A DNA stretch of 64,000 bases from Adlercreutzia equolifaciens DSM 19450 (GCF_000478885.1 NC_022567.1:2480001-2544000); one strand, 5' to 3'. Counted from the stretch's first letter, positions 7,614 through 15,736 are shown. Notes: generated by a model not told the origin, from the letters alone. Numbers and translations: made by a program.

Positions 7614-8287
7614 ACTTATCTGCCATTTCCCAATCTGCACCAACCATCACCCGCCGTTCTTTTATCGGCATCGCATGTATTGCCGGCATCAGCTTAGCGT
7701 TCGATTCGATCTCTGCCTACGCAGCACCTACATGGGGCACATCCCTTAAGAAAACAGTGGGCGGGATCACCTACACCTATGCATCAGGCTATGAGCTTGG
7801 GGCAACCCCGCAGGCCTATGTCAGAATCAACGCAAGCAAGTCTGTCGCAGCAAAGACCATGCAAGCTTGCGCATACGTAATCAAGGAATCAAACCTCAAC
7901 ATCGTTGCTTCAAGCGGCTGGGCAAAAAACGCCGGAGGCACCTCCTCCCTTCAAACCAGAGTTGCTTCTTCCTCCCTTAAACTTGGCCTCCGCTCATGCG
8001 GGAAAGTGATCATTGCAGGCGTCTCGGGGCAGCTGTGGTGCAACCCCATCAAGCCACGCTCCCTGCCGCCCGAGCTTGCCGTGAACGAGAACGGGCAGAC
8101 GCTCGGCACGTACCTCGACGCCGAGCGGGGCTCTGTTCCCGACCTGGTGGGCATTGTGGCCGACTCCGGCCTCGACGGCTACGCCTACTGGGAGCAGTTC
8201 GACGCCGAGGACTGCCCGGAGGTCATCCCCGTCTACACCGAGGACGGCACCACCCAAATCGGCATCTTCACCTTCGGCGACAAGTAG
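7610..8287 (+). CDS. Tat/Sec-exported hypothetical protein, third gene of the ECF operon
   Basis: A 225-residue protein starting at GTG 7610, overlapping the previous stop by four bases (GTGA), which indicates translational coupling. The N-terminus carries a twin-arginine-like signal (ITRRSFIGIACIAG, with a cleavage region near SAYAA), so it is exported, perhaps through Tat. The mature part up to about residue 140 is Ser/Ala/Gly-rich and strand-forming with YASGYELGATPQAYVRI. From about position 8025 the base composition jumps to clearly higher G+C and the sequence becomes acidic (DLVGIVADSGLDGYAYWEQF), so the gene may be a fusion of two parts of different origin. No catalytic motif is recognised. 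Confidence 0.7.
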   Translation: MNLSAISQSAPTITRRSFIGIACIAGISLAFDSISAYAAPTWGTSLKKTVGGITYTYASGYELGATPQAYVRINASKSVAAKTMQACAYVIKESNLNIVASSGWAKNAGGTSSLQTRVASSSLKLGLRSCGKVIIAGVSGQLWCNPIKPRSLPPELAVNENGQTLGTYLDAERGSVPDLVGIVADSGLDGYAYWEQFDAEDCPEVIPVYTEDGTTQIGIFTFGDK

Positions 8288-8313
8288 CGGCGCCTGAATG
8301 CACTCTCTGCGAC

Positions 8314-8343
8314 GAAAAGTATTCCGAGTGAGGAATACTTTTC
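8314..8343 (+). terminator. hairpin after the ECF operon
   Basis: A perfect 12-bp stem (GAAAAGTATTCC / GGAATACTTTTC) with a 6-base loop, 26 bases after the stop of the operon's last gene. The A-tract before and T-tract within the second arm fit an intrinsic terminator that may work in both directions, also ending the convergent Xre gene. Confidence 0.7.
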
Positions 8344-8450
8344 TGCACTACTGTGTGAACCACTCTTTCAGCCAGGCGTTGACGTCGCATATCGGAGATT
8401 TCGTTGAAGCGCCATCGCTTGCGAAATGCCCCGCCTTCAATCCCGAGCGA

Positions 8451-9194
8451 TCACCATGGAACATCTTGATCGGCAGAATCAGCATAAAAGCTAACCGAAT
8501 AAGGCATATCGTCATTGAGGGGGTCATCGTCTTCGCGACTAGCGGCGGCAAGCCAGAGCTCGTGACGAAGCACGGTGCCTCCCATCGCCTCTATGGCTTG
8601 ATTCGCTCGCTCAGAAAGCGTATCTAGGCTTCCCGGCTCGTTGAGCAGCTCCGCTGCGTCCATGGCCTCAGCCATGCCTGGCTCCCCAGCGCAACCGATA
8701 ACGCGCCCATGATCCTCGGGATCCAGGAGAAGCCGCAATGATTTCTCCTCGCCATTGAGGCGATAGACAATCTTATTGTAATCTGGATCGTCAGCCACGC
8801 TGTCCCACCATATCACATATGAGAACTGCTGGTTTGGCAGCCAGACGAAAAGTCCGAAGGCCAGCGCCATAGCCGCCGCGCCGATGAGCGCCCATTTGAG
8901 GGAGCGCACGAGGCGATCGAGCCGTTGCGACTCGCTGGTAACGCGCTCGTCCAGAAGAGAGGTCTCCCACGCAAGATCGCGGGGCTCTTTCTCCGCCATC
9001 GCACTCTCCCCCAGCAGTTCAGCGGCGCTCACTCCGAGGGCGCGGGCCAGGGCCACAAGCGAATCGGCGTCGGGAACCGAGGTGCCACGCTCCCACTTCG
9101 AGACGGTCTGGCGCACCACGTGGACGCACTCGGCCAGCTCGTCCTGGCTCAATCCCTGCTGGATGCGCAGCTTCTTGATGGTGTCCTTCAACAT
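8451..9194 (-). CDS. membrane-anchored Xre-family regulator
   Basis: A 247-residue protein. Residues about 1-60 are an Xre/Cro-type helix-turn-helix (RIQQGLSQDELAECVHVVRQ, TVSKWERGTSVPDADSLVAL, LGVSAAELLG). One membrane helix follows at about 105-125 (ALIGAAAMALAFGLFVWLP), then an external domain of about 120 residues. Part of that outer domain (YRLNGEE to GGTV) is homologous to the protein at 3438-3749. DNA-binding head plus transmembrane plus extracellular domain suggests one-component signal transduction. ATG 9194 is chosen because the HTH begins right after it; the upstream frame is not conserved-looking. It converges on the ECF operon. Confidence 0.85.
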   Translation of the reverse strand: MLKDTIKKLRIQQGLSQDELAECVHVVRQTVSKWERGTSVPDADSLVALARALGVSAAELLGESAMAEKEPRDLAWETSLLDERVTSESQRLDRLVRSLKWALIGAAAMALAFGLFVWLPNQQFSYVIWWDSVADDPDYNKIVYRLNGEEKSLRLLLDPEDHGRVIGCAGEPGMAEAMDAAELLNEPGSLDTLSERANQAIEAMGGTVLRHELWLAAASREDDDPLNDDMPYSVSFYADSADQDVPW

Positions 9195-9408
9195 GGCGCC
9201 GGCCCTTCTCGGAAACGTTCTCACCGCTTCACCGTAGCAGTACGACGCCGAGGACACAAGCAACGATGTTTAACAAAGGGACACTGAACTGGTCTTGCGA
9301 CGCAAGTGCGGTCGGCGCGAGGAACAAAACGAGACCTTCCCGCGTCATTTATGCGGTTGTGATCGAATAAAGTGGCCCTCCCCCTTCCATCGATTTGAGG
9401 AGAAGCCC

Positions 9409-10455
9409 ATGAAGGAAAACGAACTCGAGTTCAGTGATTGGCCCATGTTCGATCTTCTGATGACGAACGAGGAGCTTTGCCGCGAGCTGCTTGAAGTAGT
9501 CCTCGATGCACCGGTGTCGAACATTGAGTACATCATCGCCGAGAACGATATCCGTCCGACGCTCACCAACCACGGCGTGCGTCTCGACGCCTACGTAAAA
9601 ACCGAGAACGAGGTTTACAATATCGAGATGCAAACAGTCAAGCGGACTAAACTCGGTCGCCGTTTGCGCTTCTACCAGGGCGCCATGGACACCTTGGCAC
9701 TACGCCGTGGCGAGCACTACGGAAACCTCCCTCCCTGCTACATCGTTTTCATCTGCCTGCACGATCCCTTCAATGCGGGGCTGCCGGTATACACGCTAAA
9801 CGTAAAGTGCCAGGAGAATACGAGCGTGGAAACGGACCATGGGTTCACCTGGGTCGTCTTGGGTGCCTCTGCCTGGGACAGGCTCCCTCCGGGACGCCTG
9901 CGAAACCTGCTACACTATATTGCTACCGGAGAAGCGGGCGACGATCGGTTCGCCACGAAACTAGCCGCCGCCGTAAGGGCAGCGAACGGCGACGAAGCGT
10001 GGAGAAAGGAGAAGATGGCCTTGCTGACATTCGAGGAAGACATGGAGATCCAGAGACGCATGCTCGAGGAAGACCGGGAAGACCTCGAGACTCTAAGACG
10101 CATGCTCGAGGAAGACCGGGAAGACCTCGAGACTCTAAGACGCATGCTCAAGGAAGACCGGGAAGACCTCGAGGCCCGAAGGCGCATGGTCGAGGAGCAA
10201 AGGCGCACGCTTGAGGAGCAACAGCGCGTGCTTGAGGAGCAAAGGCGCATGCTTCAGGAAGATCTCGAGAAACTAGAGCACATCGCCGTCGAGACAACGG
10301 AAAGCGAGGGACGGGCTGAAGGCCTTGAAGAGGGAGAAGCGCGTCTTGGCGCGTTGGTGACGGCGCTGATCGAATCGGGTCGCTCGGAAGAGGTAGCACT
10401 CGTTGCAACCGATGCTGCCGCTCGCCGTGCGCGATTCGAGGAATTCGGCCTCTAG
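9409..10455 (+). CDS. Rpn-family recombination-promoting nuclease/putative transposase
   Basis: A 348-residue protein. The N-terminal domain (about residues 1-200) has the PD-(D/E)XK pattern of the Rpn/PDDEXK transposase family: NHGVRLDAYVKTENEVYNIEMQ supplies the Asp and the ExQ catalytic strand, followed by LGRRLRFYQGAMDTLALRRG and CYIVFICLHDPF. The middle (about 212-300) is a long, highly charged coiled coil built from 14-residue units encoded by 42-bp repeats. The C-terminal tail (EGRAEGLEEGEARLG) is the usual Glu-rich end seen in this family. ATG 9409 follows GAGGAG. Rpn proteins cleave DNA and promote RecA-independent recombination; they are common in accessory regions and vary rapidly in repeat number. 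Confidence 0.85.
   Translation: MKENELEFSDWPMFDLLMTNEELCRELLEVVLDAPVSNIEYIIAENDIRPTLTNHGVRLDAYVKTENEVYNIEMQTVKRTKLGRRLRFYQGAMDTLALRRGEHYGNLPPCYIVFICLHDPFNAGLPVYTLNVKCQENTSVETDHGFTWVVLGASAWDRLPPGRLRNLLHYIATGEAGDDRFATKLAAAVRAANGDEAWRKEKMALLTFEEDMEIQRRMLEEDREDLETLRRMLEEDREDLETLRRMLKEDREDLEARRRMVEEQRRTLEEQQRVLEEQRRMLQEDLEKLEHIAVETTESEGRAEGLEEGEARLGALVTALIESGRSEEVALVATDAAARRARFEEFGL
10054..10179 (+). repeat. three 42-bp tandem repeats inside the Rpn nuclease gene
   Basis: Units begin at 10054, 10096 and 10138, each encoding RRM-LEEDREDLETL or a close variant. The first two are identical at the DNA level; the third differs at a few bases. Further degenerate units with EEQ replacing EED follow to about 10260. 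The heptad-like pattern forms a coiled coil, and identical units suggest recent expansion by slippage or recombination. Confidence 0.85.
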
Positions 10456-10499
10456 AAAGAGCTTTCTCACGCTCACGTCTCCGCTCCACGTAAGACGGA

Positions 10500-10535
10500 C
10501 TCGCGCGTCAGAGGGACCATCCTCCGACGCGCGAG
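10500..10535. terminator. strong hairpin between convergent genes
   Basis: A stem of CTCGCGCGTC / GACGCGCGAG plus an inner GAGG / CCTC with a 6-base loop and one A-C mismatch. It lies 45 bases after the Rpn gene and 30 bases after the end of the small frame on the other strand. There is no T-tract, so it may be a bidirectional terminator or an RNA-protecting hairpin. Confidence 0.45.
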
Positions 10536-10564
10536 GTTCGCCGTGGGCCGAAAGGTGAACCGTT

Positions 10565-10648
10565 TTATAGGGCCGCGGTGGCAATGCAGCCAGCGAGGAC
10601 GAAGACGGCGACGGCGAGCAGGGCGGCGGCGCAGAGCGTGGTGATCAT
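10565..10648 (-). CDS. 27-residue hydrophobic membrane miniprotein
   Basis: ATG at 10646-10648 (complement) is preceded by AAAGGAG with a 7-base spacer. The 27 residues form a single hydrophobic helix rich in Ala, Val and Leu with an LAGC step near the end and no charged tail. The gene lies alone between the Rpn nuclease and the HAD phosphatase, with about 150 bases upstream that hold only short inverted repeats. In style it matches the other tiny membrane frame at 106-192, including the purine-rich ribosome binding site. A regulatory or stress miniprotein is possible but unproven. Confidence 0.5.
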   Translation of the reverse strand: MITTLCAAALLAVAVFVLAGCIATAAL

Positions 10649-10795
10649 GATAGGCTCCTTTCGCTCGGGCGGGACGCGGGCTACGGGCAGTGCCCCGTTA
10701 CGCTTTTCGGCGGTTCCGCATCCCCCAATTTCGATGGTTCCATCATGGCAGCATCCACTTACGCTGCCGTTGCGCGTATCTTACGGTTTTGTCGT

Positions 10796-11458
10796 TTAAG
10801 CGCCGGCCTTGGCGAGAAAGATGTCGGGGTCGAGATCCTCCCATGAGGCGATGAGGAAGTCGGCGCGCTCGAAGAGCTGGTCGCGGGTGCCGGAGATGTC
10901 GTTGTCGTAGATGGCGCCAGTGCGGTAGCCGGCCGCGCGCAGGGTGTCCAGGGCGTAGGCGGCATCTTCGAAAGCCCAGGTGTGGGCGCGATCAGTGCCG
11001 AGGAAGCTGCGGGCGTGGTCGTAAACAGCCGGTTCGCGTTTGCTCGTCTGCAGGTCGTCCACAGACACGACGGTCTTCATGTAGGGGGCGAACCCACAGC
11101 GTTCCACGCACGTGGCCAGCATATCGGCCGGCGTGGAGGAGGCTACCGCCATAGGCACGCCGCGCTCGTGCAGGGCCTGCACGAAGGCCAGCGCGCCCGG
11201 ACGAGCCTCCACTTCGTTGGCGTAGAAGGCGCGCATGCGGTCGAAGATCATCTCGAGCACCGCCTCGTTGCTCTCGCCGAGACCGCATTGCTCATGTAAA
11301 TAGGCGCTGGCCTCGGTCAGCGACATGGTGGTGATGGCTTCGGCGTCGGCCTCGGTCAGCGTGATGCCGGCCTCGGCCGCCAGGGTGCGATCCACCTCAT
11401 GCCACGCTCCCATGGAATCCACCAGCGTTCCATCGCAATCGAAAATGATGCCGATCAC
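10796..11458 (-). CDS. HAD-family phosphatase (beta-phosphoglucomutase-like)
   Basis: A 220-residue HAD hydrolase of the subfamily with an alpha-helical cap. Motif I is FDCDGTLVDS at residues 5-15 (Asp nucleophile), motif II lies in PMAVASSTP, motif III Lys is in TSKREPAVY, and the acidic motif IV is AFEDAAYAL. The substrate is a phosphorylated small molecule. Translation starts at GTG 11458, immediately after the stop of hom (GAA TAA GTG), so the two are almost certainly one transcript. That pairing suggests, without proof, a phosphatase related to threonine/serine metabolism, since some bacteria use HAD proteins for phosphoserine or homoserine-phosphate. Confidence 0.85.
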   Translation of the reverse strand: MIGIIFDCDGTLVDSMGAWHEVDRTLAAEAGITLTEADAEAITTMSLTEASAYLHEQCGLGESNEAVLEMIFDRMRAFYANEVEARPGALAFVQALHERGVPMAVASSTPADMLATCVERCGFAPYMKTVVSVDDLQTSKREPAVYDHARSFLGTDRAHTWAFEDAAYALDTLRAAGYRTGAIYDNDISGTRDQLFERADFLIASWEDLDPDIFLAKAGA

Positions 11459-12742
11459 TTATTCCTCCACGCGGATGACGGAAGGCGTGTCCAGCACCAC
11501 GTTGTCCAGGGCCAGGGCCTCTTCCAGAGCCTCGCGGATGTCGCGCTCGCGGCAGCGGTGGGTGACCACTACCTGGTCGACGCGCTCGGCACCGGAACGG
11601 CCGCGCTGCACGATAGACTTCACCGAGATGTTGTGGCGCGCGAACACGCCGGCCATGGTTTCCAGAACGCCCGGACGGTCGGTCACCGAGAAACGCAGGT
11701 AATAGCGCATGACCAGCTCGTCCATGGGCAGGATGGGCAGGTCGTCGGTGCAGGTGCAGCCCACAATGGGAGCCACGCCCTGCTGAATGTGGCGCGCAAC
11801 TTCCAACACGTCGCCCATGACGGCGCTAGCCGCGGCACCCGCGCCGGCGCCCTCGCCGAAGAACATGGTCTCGCCCACAAAGTCGCCCACCACGTAAATG
11901 GCGTTGAACACGCCGTTTACGGTGGCCAGCTGATGGTTCGTCGGGATCATGGTGGGATGCACGCGCACATCGACCCCATCCTCGCGGCGATGGGCGATGG
12001 CCAGAAGCTTGATGACGTAGCCCATGTCGCGAGCAGCCTCGATATCCACCGGCGAGATATTCGTGATGCCGTCGGTAAAGACATCGTCCAAGGTCACACG
12101 CGAGTTGAAGGCGATGGAAGCCAAGATGGCGATCTTCGCCGCCGCGTCGAAGCCGCCCACGTCCGCCGTGGGATCGGCCTCGGCGAAGCCCTTCTGCTGC
12201 GCCTCGTGCAGGGCGTCCTCGTAGGACAGGCCGTTGTCGGCCATGCGGGTGAGCATGTAGTTGGTGGTGCCGTTCACAATGCCCATGACCGAGGTGATCT
12301 CGTTGGCGATGAGCGAGTGCTTCAGCGGATCGATGATGGGGATGCCGCCGCCCACGGACGCTTCGAAGGCCAGTTCCTTGCCAGCAGCCTCGGCGGCTTC
12401 CATAACCTCCTTGCCGTGGGTGGCCATGAGTGCCTTGTTGGCCGTAACCACGTTCTTGCCGGCGGCGAGCGCGTTCAGTACGACCGTGCGGGCGATGGTG
12501 GTGCCCCCGATGAGCTCCACCACGATATCGATCTCGGGATCGTTGATGATGTTGTTGAAGTTGTCGGTGAACAGGTGGCCGACCCCGTGGGCCTCGGCCT
12601 CGGACGGCGACAGCGAGCACACGCGCGCCAGCTCGATATCCACACCGAAGTGGCGCAAAAAGTCGTCCTTGTGCTTCTGGATGATGTCGATGCACCCACC
12701 GCCGACGGTGCCGGTGCCCACCAAGCCGATTTTCACTGCCAT
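11459..12742 (-). CDS. hom: homoserine dehydrogenase
   Basis: A 427-residue monofunctional homoserine dehydrogenase, reducing aspartate semialdehyde to homoserine with NAD(P)H for threonine and methionine synthesis. Visible features are the nucleotide-binding loop IGLVGTGTVGGG at residues 5-16, VVTANKALMATHG (catalytic-region Lys), the GIVNGTTNYMLTRM substrate segment, GFAEADPTADVGGFDAAAKI, and a C-terminal ACT domain (YYLRFSVTDRPGVLETMAGVFA) for feedback control by threonine. Length matches the family. The start has GAGAGGA upstream. The HAD phosphatase follows without a gap. Confidence 0.97.
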   Translation of the reverse strand: MAVKIGLVGTGTVGGGCIDIIQKHKDDFLRHFGVDIELARVCSLSPSEAEAHGVGHLFTDNFNNIINDPEIDIVVELIGGTTIARTVVLNALAAGKNVVTANKALMATHGKEVMEAAEAAGKELAFEASVGGGIPIIDPLKHSLIANEITSVMGIVNGTTNYMLTRMADNGLSYEDALHEAQQKGFAEADPTADVGGFDAAAKIAILASIAFNSRVTLDDVFTDGITNISPVDIEAARDMGYVIKLLAIAHRREDGVDVRVHPTMIPTNHQLATVNGVFNAIYVVGDFVGETMFFGEGAGAGAAASAVMGDVLEVARHIQQGVAPIVGCTCTDDLPILPMDELVMRYYLRFSVTDRPGVLETMAGVFARHNISVKSIVQRGRSGAERVDQVVVTHRCRERDIREALEEALALDNVVLDTPSVIRVEE

Positions 12743-12819
12743 GTTACGTCCTCTCCCGAGCGCGAAAGTTCTCTATGATCGGACGATTATACAAGCACCG
12801 CGAAGGAAGTCGTGCATCA

Positions 12820-13013
12820 GAGCGGGGAGAGGGCGGTTTCCCAGACCTCTGCGCGCCCCCTGGAGAACGCGGCCGTTAAGAAACAGCTTCCACGTCAGCA
12901 GCAACGATGTCGGGATAATACCGACTTATGTGCGTTCCTTTCGCTGTTTCTTTTGCCGCGTTCGGAAGGGGATAAAGCGCGCAGCGGGCTGGGAAACCGC
13001 CCTCTCCCCGCTC
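12820..13013. repeat. 194-bp nested palindromic element (MITE-like or structured RNA)
   Basis: The outer arms 12820-12844 and 12989-13013 are perfect 25-bp inverted repeats. Moving inward, further complementary blocks occur in matching order: CTGCGCGC / GCGCGCAG, CCCCT / AGGGG, AACGCGGC / GCCGCGTT, AAGAAACAGC / GCTGTTTCTT, and an apical GTCGG-GATAATA-CCGAC. The whole sequence can therefore fold as one long hairpin. It sits between hom and the MoaE-like gene, filling the 283-base gap, and CATCAG occurs just outside both ends (12815-12820 overlapping the left base, and 13017-13022). A miniature inverted-repeat element or a long structured transcript both fit. Confidence 0.7.
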
Positions 13014-13025
13014 CACCATCAGCTT

Positions 13026-13421
13026 CTACGCGAAGATCTCTTTCTCAACCACCAGCTCATTCTTGATGTGACCCACGAGCTTCTGCAGCGCGTCGATGCA
13101 GTTGGGGCGGATATCGGCGCCGATGAGCACGTACATGAGCGAATCGCCCACCTCGCAGCGCCCCTCGTTCAGCCAGGTGCGCACATAGTAGACGCCGGGC
13201 CAGGTGAGCGCCTCGGCCTCGGCGGCGGCCAGACCCTCCGCATCATAGGAGAACTCGACGGCCACCACCTCGCCCAAGCCTTCCACGCCTTCGCGCACCT
13301 GGGCCTTCGGGGTGATACGCACCACGCCGTTGTGGGTGAGGAACATGCCGCACTGGGCCGCCGCCGGATCGGCCTTAGCCTCGCGCAGCCACTGATCAAC
13401 GGAAGGTTCAGTCTTCGCCAT
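13026..13421 (-). CDS. MoaE-like (molybdopterin synthase large subunit-type) protein
   Basis: A 131-residue protein with the layout of the MoaE family: an N-terminal FLTHNGVVRITPKAQVREG strand pair, a central AEGLAAAEAEALTWPGV helix, and EVGDSLMYVLIGADIRPNCIDALQKLVGHIKNE, which corresponds to the conserved GxL-x-VGDxxVxVxVxxxHR region. The catalytic Lys motif of typical MoaE (KKE near the end) is replaced by VVEKEIFA, so activity as a true molybdopterin synthase is uncertain. No other moa gene is nearby. AAAGGA precedes ATG 13421. Eggerthellaceae are rich in molybdoenzymes, so a cofactor role is plausible. Confidence 0.65.
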   Translation of the reverse strand: MAKTEPSVDQWLREAKADPAAAQCGMFLTHNGVVRITPKAQVREGVEGLGEVVAVEFSYDAEGLAAAEAEALTWPGVYYVRTWLNEGRCEVGDSLMYVLIGADIRPNCIDALQKLVGHIKNELVVEKEIFA

Positions 13422-13662
13422 CTCGCGTCCTTTCGTTCGGAGCTTTCCAAAGTAGAGCATTTCGCTCGACATTATCTGTCGCCGAGAATATACCACAGGA
13501 GCTGGAACCTCGGCCGCACGCCGCCATTCCCTCCCAATTATCACACGGAAGGCCGCCGATTTTAAGCGCTTGAAACAGAGCCTTGTTACCATAGGCGCCA
13601 GACCATGAGAGACCTGCGCTGCGGCAACGCGGCGCTGCAACACGCCGAGAAAGGACGCGGCC

Positions 13663-15018
13663 ATGAGCTTGCCCGCCTCAGACCTGACGAAGAAGCCCGA
13701 TATGCGCACCACCATGGAGCTGGGTGCTGTACTGCCCGAGACCGCCGAGGTGCGCGACGACCACCTGTTCATCGGCGGCGTCGACATGGTGGAGCTGGCT
13801 CGCAAGGAGGGCACCGCGCTCTACGTGTTCGACGAGGCCGACCTGCGCCACCGCATGGAGGCCTACCGCGAGGCCTTCCGCAGCCGCTACGAGAACTCCG
13901 ACATCATTTACGCGTCGAAGGCGTTCCTGAACAAGGAAGTGGTGCGCATCGCCGAGGCCGAGGGGCTGTGCCTGGATGTGTCCGGCGGCGGCGAGCTGGC
14001 CTGCGCCCGCTCGGTAGACTTCCCCATGGAGCGCGTGTTCGTCCACGGCAACAACAAGACGCCCCGCGAGCTGGAAGAGGCCATCTCCGCCGGCGTGGGG
14101 CGCATCGTGCTTGATTCCCGCATCGAGCTGGCCCGCGTGAACGAGATCGCCGGGCGCCTCGGCGTGGTGCAGGACGTGTACATGCGCATCACCCCCGGCG
14201 TGGAGGCCGACACCCACGAGTACATCCGCACCGGTTGCGAGGACTCGAAGTTCGGCTTCACCATGCGCGAGGACTTCGCCTTCAAGTGCGTCGGCGACGT
14301 GCTGGCCGCCGAGAACGTGCGCCTGGTGGGCCTGCACTGCCACATCGGCTCGCAGATCTTCGCGCTGCACTCCTTCCGCGAGGCGGCGGCGGTCATGGTG
14401 GAGTTCATGGCCCGCATCCGCGACACCTACGGCCACGAGATCACCGAGCTGGACTTGGGCGGCGGCTTGGGCATCGCGTATTTGGCCGAGCATCAGCCCT
14501 CTTCCATCGACGACTTCGCCGAGGTCACCTGCTCGGCGGTGCGCGATTTGTGCGAGAGCCACAACCTGCCGTTGCCGCGCCTTCTGGTGGAGCCGGGCCG
14601 CTCGCTTGTGGCTCCGGCCGGCGTCACGCTGTACACCGTGGGCATCTTGAAGACGCTGCCGGGCATCCGCAAGTACGTGGCCATCGACGGCGGTATGTCC
14701 GACAATATCCGCACGGCGCTCTACCACGCCGACTACGAGCCCACCATCGCCAACAAAGCCGGGCAACCCCGCGAGGAAATCGTCACGCTGTGCGGCAAGC
14801 ACTGCGAGAGCGGCGACGCCGTGGTCATCGACATGCCCCTGCAGAAGGCCGACCTCGGCGACATCGTGTGCGTGTTCGGCACCGGCGCCTACAACATGAC
14901 CATGGCCAGCAACTACAACGGACAGCCCCGCCCGGCCGTGGTGTTCGTGCGCGACGGCGCATCGCGCGTGGTCACTCGCCGCGAGACCTACGAGGACCTC
15001 TACCAGCGCGACCTGTAG
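13663..15018 (+). CDS. lysA: diaminopimelate decarboxylase
   Basis: A 451-residue PLP enzyme converting meso-diaminopimelate to lysine, the last step of lysine synthesis. The alanine-racemase-like barrel shows the PLP lysine in DIIYASKAFLNKEV (about residue 86), the HCHIGSQIF signature, the ELDLGGGLGIAY phosphate loop, LVEPGRSLVA, and the C-terminal sheet with KHCESGDAVV (active-site Cys contributed across the dimer) and FGTGAYNMTMASNYNG. An extra 25 N-terminal residues precede the conserved part; ATG 13663 has GAAAGGA upstream. It lies near hom, so aspartate-family genes group loosely here. Confidence 0.97.
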   Translation: MSLPASDLTKKPDMRTTMELGAVLPETAEVRDDHLFIGGVDMVELARKEGTALYVFDEADLRHRMEAYREAFRSRYENSDIIYASKAFLNKEVVRIAEAEGLCLDVSGGGELACARSVDFPMERVFVHGNNKTPRELEEAISAGVGRIVLDSRIELARVNEIAGRLGVVQDVYMRITPGVEADTHEYIRTGCEDSKFGFTMREDFAFKCVGDVLAAENVRLVGLHCHIGSQIFALHSFREAAAVMVEFMARIRDTYGHEITELDLGGGLGIAYLAEHQPSSIDDFAEVTCSAVRDLCESHNLPLPRLLVEPGRSLVAPAGVTLYTVGILKTLPGIRKYVAIDGGMSDNIRTALYHADYEPTIANKAGQPREEIVTLCGKHCESGDAVVIDMPLQKADLGDIVCVFGTGAYNMTMASNYNGQPRPAVVFVRDGASRVVTRRETYEDLYQRDL

Positions 15019-15233
15019 GGCACCGGCTTCTTGTCGGTTTTATTGCGGCGGGTTGGCGGAACCGTAATAAGGAACGGTTCACACCCTGGCAACGAAACCA
15101 GCTTGCTAAGGTGAAGGCAATCGCGGGAAGCGGCACCCACCCTCATGCCCATTTCCGCTCGTCCCTTGAGGCTCTGGGGCTCGCCGTTGGCGCGAGGCCT
15201 TGCGCCGCACGTTCAGGATCGAGGCCAAGCCCT

Positions 15234-15734
15234 ATGAATGCCATTTACCTGCGCAGCAGCGTCCGTCAGTACACCGACGAGCCGGTGGACATCCGAGATA
15301 TCGAGAAGCTGATGCGTGCCGCCATGGCCGCCCCCTCCGCCGTGAACCAGCAGCCCTGGGAATTCTACATCGCGCGGGACGAGACCACGCGTCTGGCTCT
15401 GGCCGCTTCAAGCCCCTACGGCACGCCGGCCAAACTCGCCCCCTGCGTCATTGTGGCGTGCCAGCGCACCGAGGGCCTGCGCGCGCCACAAGATGCCCCC
15501 TACGACATGAGCGCTTCCGTGGAGAACATCCTCATCGAGGCCGCCAACCTGGGCCTGGGCGCCGTGTGGCTCGGCATCGCGCCGGAGAAGGATCGCATGG
15601 CCGCCGTTGATGTGGCCCTGGGAAGCCCGCGCGGCGTTACGCCCTTCGCGCTCATCGCCGTGGGCCATCCCGAGCACAAACCGGAGCCCAAAGGCCCCAC
15701 GCGCTACGACGAGACGCGCGTGCACTGGATTTAG
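15234..15734 (+). CDS. nitroreductase-family flavoprotein
   Basis: A 166-residue FMN-dependent oxidoreductase of the compact nitroreductase family. It starts with the typical IYLRSSVRQYTDEPV (FMN phosphate binding), continues with MRAAMAAPSAVNQQPWEFY, then SASVENILIEAANLGLGAVWLGI, and ends with PFALIAVGHPEHKP. Substrates may be quinones, nitro compounds or other NAD(P)H acceptors and cannot be told from sequence. ATG 15234 is where homology begins; the frame extends upstream without support. The 215 bases before it contain a small AACCGT/ACGGTT hairpin at 15059-15078. It ends two bases before the convergent gene. Confidence 0.9.
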   Translation: MNAIYLRSSVRQYTDEPVDIRDIEKLMRAAMAAPSAVNQQPWEFYIARDETTRLALAASSPYGTPAKLAPCVIVACQRTEGLRAPQDAPYDMSASVENILIEAANLGLGAVWLGIAPEKDRMAAVDVALGSPRGVTPFALIAVGHPEHKPEPKGPTRYDETRVHWI

Positions 15735-15736
15735 CA

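Noticed and set aside
8298..8627. 109-codon plus-strand frame after the ECF operon
   Set aside because: It starts inside the terminator hairpin and is antisense to the conserved end of the Xre protein.
1438..10648. Prophage or integrative element
   Set aside because: RhuM and Rpn genes hint at exchange, but there is no integrase, no capsid or tail gene and no attachment duplication in this stretch.
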